From an uncultured Gammaproteobacteria bacterium (GTDB lineage: Bacteria; Pseudomonadota; Gammaproteobacteria; GCA-002705445; GCA-002716945): a stretch of 24,942 bases of DNA. The DNA lies in NCBI GenBank assembly GCA_913041865.1, contig CAJWIW010000005.1, forward strand, positions 1 to 24,942, given 5' to 3'. A program made the position numbers and the translations under genes. Below, piece after piece: positions 1-5,905 of the stretch (positions are counted from its first letter, which is position 1; every line of letters begins with the position of its first letter). The notes below the pieces were generated by a model. It had not been told where the DNA came from. It saw only the letters and a program-made list of their open reading frames with translations, and searched no databases.

Positions 1-91
1 GCCAGCTAAAATTGAGCTTGTCATAAAAAGTTCACTATATATAATTGAGTCTATACCTAAATATAACAAAAAAGAGAAATCAATACTCGAT

Positions 92-1006
92 ATGGTTAAA
101 AAAAAATTAAGAGTAGCTGTAATAGGCCTAGGTTATTTAGGCAAATATCATCTTGAAAAGTACCTCAAAAATCGTAATGTAGCTGTTAAATGGGTGATTG
201 ATAGTGATATCAATAATTTAAAGCTAAATATTAACGAATCAATTAAAAAATCAACTGATTTTGAAGATATTATTGGTAATGTAGATTGTGCCTCAATTGT
301 TACGCCTACGACAAGCCATTTCCAGATAGCAAAATCTCTATTACAAAACAAAATTAACATTCTCCTTGAGAAACCAATGACTGAGAGCTTGAGTCAAGCA
401 AAAAAGTTAAATGCTATGGTTAAAGGTAAAAAGGTAATCATGCAGGTTGGACACTTAGAGAGATTCAATCCAGTCGTGGAAAAACTTACAAGTGAAATAA
501 ATAACCCTCTATTTATTGAAGTACATAGACTGGCAAAATTCAATCCAAGATCTACTGATGTTAATGTAATATTTGACTTAATGATTCACGATATAGATAT
601 TATACTTTCACTAGTAGAATCACCAATAAAGAAAATATCTGTATTTGGTAAGAAGATCATTACACAAACAACAGATATTGCAAATGTTCGTATCGAGTTT
701 TTAAATCATTCCGTCGCTAATCTCACTGCCAGCAGAATAAGTGCGAAAAATGAAAGGAAGATTCGTATTTTTGAGAAGAATAAATACTACTCTGTTGACT
801 TTTTACTATCTAAGATGAATATTTTCTCAAAAAAAACAAATCGCATCTTTAAACAAAATGAGTTTAGTTATAAAAAAGCTGACGCGCTTAAGAAAGAAAT
901 TAATAATTTTGTTAATTCATGTTTAGGTCACGAAAAACCTCTTGTGGACGGTATAAATGGCATGAATGCACTTAAAGTAGCTGAGGATATTTCGAGGAAA
1001 TTATGA
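92..1006 (+). CDS. gnnA: Gfo/Idh/MocA-family oxidoreductase, probable UDP-GlcNAc 3-dehydrogenase GnnA
   Basis: Probable NAD-dependent enzyme oxidising the 3-hydroxyl of UDP-GlcNAc to a 3-keto sugar, the first step to UDP-GlcNAc3N for lipid A. The 304-residue protein has an N-terminal Rossmann motif GLGYLG at residues 12-17, the family EKP motif at 93-95 with Lys94, and a DLMIHDID segment at 162-169 whose His166/Asp167 match the catalytic region of the family. The specific role rests on context: it overlaps the aminotransferase gene by 4 bases (ATGA), which in turn overlaps lpxB. A WlbA-like UDP-sugar dehydrogenase for a surface glycan is the main alternative. The ATG at 92 puts the Rossmann strand at residue 6, as is usual, but the frame stays open upstream to position 2 and the ribosome site is weak, so an earlier start or a fusion cannot be excluded. 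A run of nine A follows the start codon (98-106). Confidence 0.8.
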   Translation: MVKKKLRVAVIGLGYLGKYHLEKYLKNRNVAVKWVIDSDINNLKLNINESIKKSTDFEDIIGNVDCASIVTPTTSHFQIAKSLLQNKINILLEKPMTESLSQAKKLNAMVKGKKVIMQVGHLERFNPVVEKLTSEINNPLFIEVHRLAKFNPRSTDVNVIFDLMIHDIDIILSLVESPIKKISVFGKKIITQTTDIANVRIEFLNHSVANLTASRISAKNERKIRIFEKNKYYSVDFLLSKMNIFSKKTNRIFKQNEFSYKKADALKKEINNFVNSCLGHEKPLVDGINGMNALKVAEDISRKL

Positions 1007-2100
1007 ATAAAATTAAGTTATTTGATCTTTCGAGGCAATATAAAAGTCTCAGAGTTGTTTTAGAACGAAAGGTTTCTAGAGTTCTAGCAAGTGGACAATA
1101 TATTATGGGACAAAATGTGAAAACATTTGAAAAGAATGTTTCTAAATATCTATCAGTAAAAAATTCAGTTACATGTAATTCTGGTACAGACGCACTAATT
1201 TTAGCGTTAAGATGCCTAGATATTGGGCAAGGAGATGAAGTTATCACTACACCATTTACATATTTTTCTACAATAGAAGCTATATTACTTGTTGGTGCGA
1301 AGCCTATTTTTATAGATATAGATTCTACTACTTTTAATATTGATCATAGTCAGATTGAGACAAGGATTACAAAAAAAACAAAGGCTATCCTGGGTGTGCA
1401 TATTTTTGGTCATCCTTATGAGGCGGAAAAGATAAAAAGATTATGTAAAAAGCATAAATTAAAAATGATTGAAGATTGTGCGCAGTCATTTGGAGCGAGT
1501 ATTGGCAAGAAGCAAACAGGAACAATTGGAGATATAGGTTGTTTTAGTTTTTTTCCAACAAAGAATCTAGGGTGTGCTGGTGACGGCGGTATGCTTGTAA
1601 CAGATAACGATCAACTTGCTAGAAAAGCTAGGATGCTGCGAAATCATGGTGGAATTGAAAGAAATGAACATAACTTGGTTGGATATAATAGCCGTCTAGA
1701 TGAAATTCAAGCGGTAGTACTCATAGAGAAGCTTAAATTAGTAGATAAGCTTAATAATAGTAGAATCAGAATTGCTAAAGAATATAGTAAATCTATAGTC
1801 AATAAAAAAATAATTACACCTAGTTATACAAACGAAGTTAAACATATTTTTCATCAATTTACATTAATTGTTGATAATAGGACTCGGTTCACAAATTATC
1901 TAACAAAAAATGATATTCCTTTTGGAATCTACTACCCAAAACCAGCTTATATGCAACCAGCAGTTAAAAAAATTATAAGAAATAGTCCGAAACTTAAAGT
2001 AACAGAGGCTGTTTGTAAAAAATGTGTATCGATACCCATTTTTCCAGAACTATCAAAGAAAGAATATGATTTAATTATTGACACTATTAATGACTACTAA
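1003..2100 (+). CDS. gnnB: DegT/DnrJ/EryC1/StrS aminotransferase, probable GnnB
   Basis: PLP-dependent sugar aminotransferase, 365 residues, expected to aminate the 3-keto product of the preceding dehydrogenase using glutamate, giving UDP-2-acetamido-3-amino-2,3-dideoxyglucose. The fold-type I pattern is clear: SGTDAL at 60-65, IEDCAQ at 156-161 (Asp158 contacts the PLP ring nitrogen), and FFPTKNLG at 183-190 with Lys187 as the Schiff-base lysine. The start codon sits in an ATGA overlap with gnnA, preceded by a good Shine-Dalgarno GAGG at 993-996. The family also makes amino sugars for O-antigen and glycoproteins, so family membership alone does not fix the substrate. The position between a Gfo/Idh/MocA dehydrogenase and lpxB supports GnnB. 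The Acidithiobacillus ferrooxidans gnnA/gnnB pair, known to act in lipid A synthesis, also lies next to lpxA and lpxB. Confidence 0.83.
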   Translation: MNKIKLFDLSRQYKSLRVVLERKVSRVLASGQYIMGQNVKTFEKNVSKYLSVKNSVTCNSGTDALILALRCLDIGQGDEVITTPFTYFSTIEAILLVGAKPIFIDIDSTTFNIDHSQIETRITKKTKAILGVHIFGHPYEAEKIKRLCKKHKLKMIEDCAQSFGASIGKKQTGTIGDIGCFSFFPTKNLGCAGDGGMLVTDNDQLARKARMLRNHGGIERNEHNLVGYNSRLDEIQAVVLIEKLKLVDKLNNSRIRIAKEYSKSIVNKKIITPSYTNEVKHIFHQFTLIVDNRTRFTNYLTKNDIPFGIYYPKPAYMQPAVKKIIRNSPKLKVTEAVCKKCVSIPIFPELSKKEYDLIIDTINDY

Positions 2101-3232
2101 AGGTTCAAGAGAAATATTTATCATAACTGGTGAGTCGTCAGGCGATCAACATGCTGCTAAGTATGTAAAGGAGCATCTACTACTGAATAAAGAGTTATAT
2201 TTTTCTGGGATAGGACAAGAGAGTATGAGGGATGAAGGCGTATCTTTAATATACAATTCTGAAGATATATCAGTGGTTGGGTTGACAGAGGTAATATTTA
2301 AATATCATAAAATTAAGAGTGTAATGGATTTGGCTAAGAAATATATTTATGAGAAAAAGCCAGCACTTATCGTTCTTGTAGATTATGTCGAATTTAATCT
2401 CAAAATTGCCTCGTATGCAAAATCACTTGGCATACCTACTCTTTTTTATATCGCTCCACAAGTATGGGCTTGGCGTGAGAGTAGAATAAATAATATTGTT
2501 AAAGTAGTCGATCATTTAGCGGTAGTTTTCCCATTTGAATATGATATTTTTTCGAAGTTTACAACGAATGTTACATATGTAGGACATCCATTAGCAGATG
2601 ATAATGAATTGAGTTCTGATGATACCAATTATCATAATAAAAAATATGATTTAGGAGTTTTTCCTGGGAGCAGAGAATCTGAAATAAAAAATAATATTTA
2701 TACGATGCTTGATTGTATTAAACCAAGTAAAGGTAAAGGCCCCGACTATAGTAATATTAAAATTTTTTACTCAAATGATAAAACTAAAAAGTTATTAGAA
2801 AAAATGCTTCCTATTTCATTGCATGACTCACTTAAAAGTGGAAAGGACAGGAGTGAGATAAAGCAATGCAAAAAGGCAATCACAGCATCAGGCACAATTA
2901 CACTCGAGCTAGCTCTACTAGGTATTCCGATGGTAATAGTATATAGATTATCAGCTATCTCATACTTAATAATGAAAAGATTGGTAAAATTAAAATATAT
3001 TGGACTAGTAAATTTAATTCTTGGAGAAAATCTTGGAGATAAAATGATTGTCAAAGAATACATACAACCAAAGTACCATGACCAGGTAGAGATTATGGCT
3101 GAGTTGGATAAAATAGATAATGATACTGAATATCGTGATAGAATTAGAAACAAATATCTTGAAATAAGGAAGAAATTAAAACCAGGTGCGGCGAAGAATC
3201 TTGCTCACATAGCTAATAAATTAATTTTCTAA
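2090..3232 (+). CDS. lpxB: Lipid-A-disaccharide synthase LpxB
   Basis: Peripheral membrane GT-B-type glycosyltransferase (family GT19) joining lipid X to UDP-2,3-diacylglucosamine to form the beta-1,6 lipid A disaccharide. Family landmarks are present: GESSGD near residues 14-19, a YIAPQVWAWR segment, FPFE, GHPLAD, the nucleotide-site PGSRESEI and a C-terminal ASGTITLE. I chose ATG at 2090, which gives 380 residues (E. coli 382) and an 11-base overlap with gnnB. A TTG at 2078 would add only four residues. If GnnA/GnnB are active, this enzyme must accept substrates carrying amide-linked 3-acyl chains. Its stop is one base from the stop of lpxA on the other strand, an unusual tail-to-tail arrangement because the two genes are normally adjacent on the same strand. 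Confidence 0.95.
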   Translation: MTTKGSREIFIITGESSGDQHAAKYVKEHLLLNKELYFSGIGQESMRDEGVSLIYNSEDISVVGLTEVIFKYHKIKSVMDLAKKYIYEKKPALIVLVDYVEFNLKIASYAKSLGIPTLFYIAPQVWAWRESRINNIVKVVDHLAVVFPFEYDIFSKFTTNVTYVGHPLADDNELSSDDTNYHNKKYDLGVFPGSRESEIKNNIYTMLDCIKPSKGKGPDYSNIKIFYSNDKTKKLLEKMLPISLHDSLKSGKDRSEIKQCKKAITASGTITLELALLGIPMVIVYRLSAISYLIMKRLVKLKYIGLVNLILGENLGDKMIVKEYIQPKYHDQVEIMAELDKIDNDTEYRDRIRNKYLEIRKKLKPGAAKNLAHIANKLIF

Positions 3233-3237
3233 TTTAT
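3216..3237. repeat. AT-only inverted repeat across the lpxB/lpxA stop codons
   Basis: Arms ATAAATTA (3216-3223) and TAATTTAT (3230-3237) are perfect complements separated by six bases. The element covers both stop codons of the convergent genes. It could form a weak hairpin in either transcript, but it has no G-C pairs and no U-tract directly after it on the + strand, so it is not a standard terminator. Chance in AT-rich DNA is possible. Confidence 0.35.
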
Positions 3238-4004
3238 CGCGTAATTCCTCTTTTGCTTTTAAGTATGAAGTCAACGAAATATTTTGATTCTTCGTTGTTT
3301 ATCTTTAAATCATTGTATCTTTTAATGCAGTCATCTCTTGATGTTTTCGATTTGATAAACAATTTAAAAAGCTTCTCTAATGAATGAATAACCTCATCAG
3401 CCAGGCCAGATCTTTTCAAGCCAGTGGTGTTGATTTTATAGGCGCGAGCATGATTACCAGCGACTAGGGTAAAAGGTGTTACATCACGAGAAATTACAGT
3501 TCCTAATCCACTAAAAGCATAATCACCAATATTACAAAATTGATGTACAAGTGTGAAACCACCGAGTGAAACATGATGTCCCAGCTCAACATGCCCTGCT
3601 AGTGATGCAGCATTGGAAAGAATACAATGATCCTTGATGATACAATCATGAGCCACATGCGTATATGACATAAAAAGGTTGTTTGAACCTATCACAGTTT
3701 TATTTATTCCGGCCTCAGTGCCTCTGTTTATTGTGCAAAATTCTCTAAATGTATTATTATCAGATATTATCAACTCAGATTCTTCACCATGAAATTTTAA
3801 GTCTTGAGGTATTTCACCAATTGAACTAAATTGATATATCTTATTTGAACATCCAACTGTTGTGTTTTTCTTAATTATAACGTGAGGCTCTATCTTGGTA
3901 TCTTTATTAATTCTAACATTTTCTTCTATAATTGAATAAGCTCCAACATGAACGGAGGAATCTAATTCAGAACTTGGATGAATTATTGCAGTCTTATGTA
4001 TCAT
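3234..4004 (-). CDS. lpxA: UDP-N-acetylglucosamine acyltransferase LpxA
   Basis: Cytoplasmic trimeric left-handed beta-helix enzyme that transfers an R-3-hydroxyacyl chain from ACP to position 3 of UDP-GlcNAc (or the amine of UDP-GlcNAc3N), the first lipid A step. The 256-residue protein (E. coli 262) has hexapeptide repeats through about residue 185, the IYQFSSIGEIPQDLK motif at 56-70, HVAHDC at 116-121 with His119 matching catalytic His125 of E. coli, and the helical C-terminal domain. Leu167 aligns with E. coli Gly173, the residue that sets acyl-chain length. A bulky side chain there favours shorter chains, as Met does in Pseudomonas, so a C10-like chain is inferred. It is the last gene of the minus-strand chain and its start overlaps fabZ by 11 bases. 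With gnnA/gnnB nearby it may prefer the 3-amino substrate. Confidence 0.96.
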   Translation of the reverse strand: MIHKTAIIHPSSELDSSVHVGAYSIIEENVRINKDTKIEPHVIIKKNTTVGCSNKIYQFSSIGEIPQDLKFHGEESELIISDNNTFREFCTINRGTEAGINKTVIGSNNLFMSYTHVAHDCIIKDHCILSNAASLAGHVELGHHVSLGGFTLVHQFCNIGDYAFSGLGTVISRDVTPFTLVAGNHARAYKINTTGLKRSGLADEVIHSLEKLFKLFIKSKTSRDDCIKRYNDLKINNEESKYFVDFILKSKRGITR

Positions 4005-4434
4005 TTTTATTTTTTACTGCACCAAGCAGTTCTGCTAGACATACAACATCATCATTAACTTTGCATACTGCTTCAAATTTATGAACATCTCTTTTACTCT
4101 GAATTAATTTGACTTCTATAATAAGAATATCACCAGGATAAACAGGTTTTTTAAATCGTGCTTTGTCTATACCAACAAAATAATATAATAAATCAGGATC
4201 ATTTCTATCATTACTTTTGAAATCAAGTAAAGCTGTCGCTTGTGCCATTGCCTCTAAAATTAAAACGCCAGGAAAAACTGGATGGTTTGGGAAATGTCCC
4301 TGAAAAAAAGGTTCGTTATTACTTACGTTTTTTTGGGCAATAAGATAATCATATTTTTTGAAATCGATTAATCTATCAATTAAAAGAAATGGATACCTAT
4401 GAGGTAAGTAATTGATAATTTCATTTTTATTCAT
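3994..4434 (-). CDS. fabZ: 3-hydroxyacyl-ACP dehydratase FabZ
   Basis: Hot-dog-fold dehydratase converting R-3-hydroxyacyl-ACP to trans-2-enoyl-ACP in type II fatty-acid elongation. It competes with LpxA for the hydroxyacyl-ACP pool. The protein has 146 residues, close to E. coli FabZ (151). It shows PHRYPFLLIDR at 11-21 and the active-site segment FFQGHFPNHPVFPG with His47, followed by Glu61 in ILEAMAQA, the catalytic His/Glu pair. A good Shine-Dalgarno (AGGGG, about eight bases upstream) lies within the end of lpxD, whose coding region overlaps the fabZ start by eight bases. The order lpxD-fabZ-lpxA is the usual gammaproteobacterial one. Confidence 0.96.
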   Translation of the reverse strand: MNKNEIINYLPHRYPFLLIDRLIDFKKYDYLIAQKNVSNNEPFFQGHFPNHPVFPGVLILEAMAQATALLDFKSNDRNDPDLLYYFVGIDKARFKKPVYPGDILIIEVKLIQSKRDVHKFEAVCKVNDDVVCLAELLGAVKNKNDT

Positions 4435-5395
4435 ATTTTTCCCCTTTGCTTCTGTTTACTTTTTTAAGAGTATCATCCAAAGATTTAAATCTCGCTTGAT
4501 TTCTTCTCCAACTATCTACCGGTTCTACCGTTGTCCCTGATGCATATGATCCTGGCTTCAGGAGACTTTTAGTTACCATTGTCATTCCGTGTATATGTAC
4601 ATCATCAGAAATATTTATGTGTCCATTCACTCCGCTACCACCACCAAGTGTGCAATTTTTCCCAATAATGGTACTACCTGCAATGCCAACACAAGCTGCA
4701 ATTGCGGTATTAGTACCAATTTGTACGTTATGAGCAACATGTACGAGATTATCGATCTTTACATTATCACCAATCATTGTCATATCTAATGATCCTCTAT
4801 CAATAGTAGTATTAGCACCAATCTCTACAGAATTCCCGATTGAGACTCCACCGACTTGTGGTATTTTTTCCCATGAATTTTTTTCATTAAGTACCAGACC
4901 AAAACCGTCTGCACCTATAACCGCCCCGGAGTGTATTATTACGTTATTACCTAGTTGCACATTACTATATATGGTTACATTTGGATAAACAATACAGTTA
5001 TCACCCATTGTTACATCGTCTGCAATATCAGCACTGTTAGCTATTAACGTAGTTGAGGCAATATTTTTAAACTTCGATATGTCTTTAATATCATGTGCAT
5101 GTATCTTCTCTTTAGTATTATCTCTCAACATTCTCGAAAATGTAAGTTGAGGGTTGCTTGATATTAGACATGATTTTTCTATAGACGCAGATAGCTCCTG
5201 TGTTGTTAATAGGCATGAAATTTTATTATCATCAATAAGCTTGAGCATTTTTTTATCACTCATGAAAACTAAAGAATCATCGGTGGGTTTGACTAGGCTA
5301 GCAAGTGAGCTAACATTTGTATCTTTGTCACCTTTTATTTTACAATTATATTTTTCAGCTAATTCAAGAATCGTGTGTTTTTTGCTTAATAACAT
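4427..5395 (-). CDS. lpxD: UDP-3-O-acylglucosamine N-acyltransferase LpxD
   Basis: Third-step lipid A acyltransferase, adding an R-3-hydroxyacyl chain from ACP to the 2-amino group of the UDP sugar. The 322-residue protein (E. coli 341) has an N-terminal uridine-binding domain (about 1-100), then a left-handed beta-helix of hexapeptide repeats (about 110-290) and a C-terminal helix. The GADGFG motif at 161-166 is conserved, and VHVAHN at 218-223 places His222 at the position of catalytic His239 of E. coli. The ATG overlaps the skp stop by one base (TAATG), suggesting translational coupling. The somewhat short length is not a truncation, since all domains are present. Confidence 0.96.
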   Translation of the reverse strand: MLLSKKHTILELAEKYNCKIKGDKDTNVSSLASLVKPTDDSLVFMSDKKMLKLIDDNKISCLLTTQELSASIEKSCLISSNPQLTFSRMLRDNTKEKIHAHDIKDISKFKNIASTTLIANSADIADDVTMGDNCIVYPNVTIYSNVQLGNNVIIHSGAVIGADGFGLVLNEKNSWEKIPQVGGVSIGNSVEIGANTTIDRGSLDMTMIGDNVKIDNLVHVAHNVQIGTNTAIAACVGIAGSTIIGKNCTLGGGSGVNGHINISDDVHIHGMTMVTKSLLKPGSYASGTTVEPVDSWRRNQARFKSLDDTLKKVNRSKGEKYE

Positions 5396-5904
5396 TATTG
5401 GAGTTTAGAAATGATATCTTGAGTAATATTGATATATTTTTTCGCATAAAGCGTAGTACTCTCAGCTCTAAGAATGATATCAAAATTATTTTTTTCGGCA
5501 TAAGTAGTAATAGTCTCATTAACAATTTTTTCAATTTTACTGTATTCTTCTCTTTGAGTTTTTTCTAGATCAATTTGTAACTTTTCTTGACCAGTTCTAA
5601 GTTTTTGCTCTACGCCTTGAATTTTGGTTACGAGATTCTTCTTTTCCTTATCAGACATCACTGATTCATTCTTGAGATATTTATCATTTAGAGAGTTCCA
5701 TTCTTTTTCCAAAGTCTTAAGATTTCTCGCTCTTGGATCAAATTTCTTCTGAATTTTTTCACGTGCATCTTTGTACATAGGGACCTCATTCAAGAGTCTT
5801 GATAAATTTACTATTCCCATCTTTACCTCAGAATAAGAAATTTGCGGGTACGATATAAAGATAATTAGTGCTGATGATAATAATATTTTACTGATAATTT
5901 GCAT
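5395..5904 (-). CDS. skp: Periplasmic chaperone Skp (OmpH family)
   Basis: Trimeric periplasmic chaperone that holds unfolded outer-membrane proteins between the Sec translocon and the BAM complex. The protein has 169 residues (E. coli 161): a signal peptide at about 1-25 ending SYS before EVKMGIV, the short conserved strand GIVNLSRLL, and then a long charged, Lys/Glu-rich coiled-coil (about 45-125) typical of the Skp arms. The frame is open upstream to 6000, but that part overlaps bamA and lacks a signal sequence. The ATG at 5904 puts the signal peptide first and has a strong Shine-Dalgarno 11 bases upstream. The bamA stop lies one base before this start, and lpxD follows with a one-base overlap. 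Confidence 0.93.
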   Translation of the reverse strand: MQIISKILLSSALIIFISYPQISYSEVKMGIVNLSRLLNEVPMYKDAREKIQKKFDPRARNLKTLEKEWNSLNDKYLKNESVMSDKEKKNLVTKIQGVEQKLRTGQEKLQIDLEKTQREEYSKIEKIVNETITTYAEKNNFDIILRAESTTLYAKKYINITQDIISKLQ

Positions 5905-5905
5905 T

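Noticed and set aside
2078..2089. TTG start for lpxB, with similar TTG starts for dxr (10858) and yejA (22182)
   Set aside because: In each case an in-frame ATG a few codons later fits the family N-terminus as well or better, with a tighter stop-start overlap for lpxB and dxr.
2767..3153. 128-codon open frame antisense to lpxB
   Set aside because: It lies wholly within the well-conserved lpxB gene, has no recognisable domain and is a by-product of AT-rich codon use.
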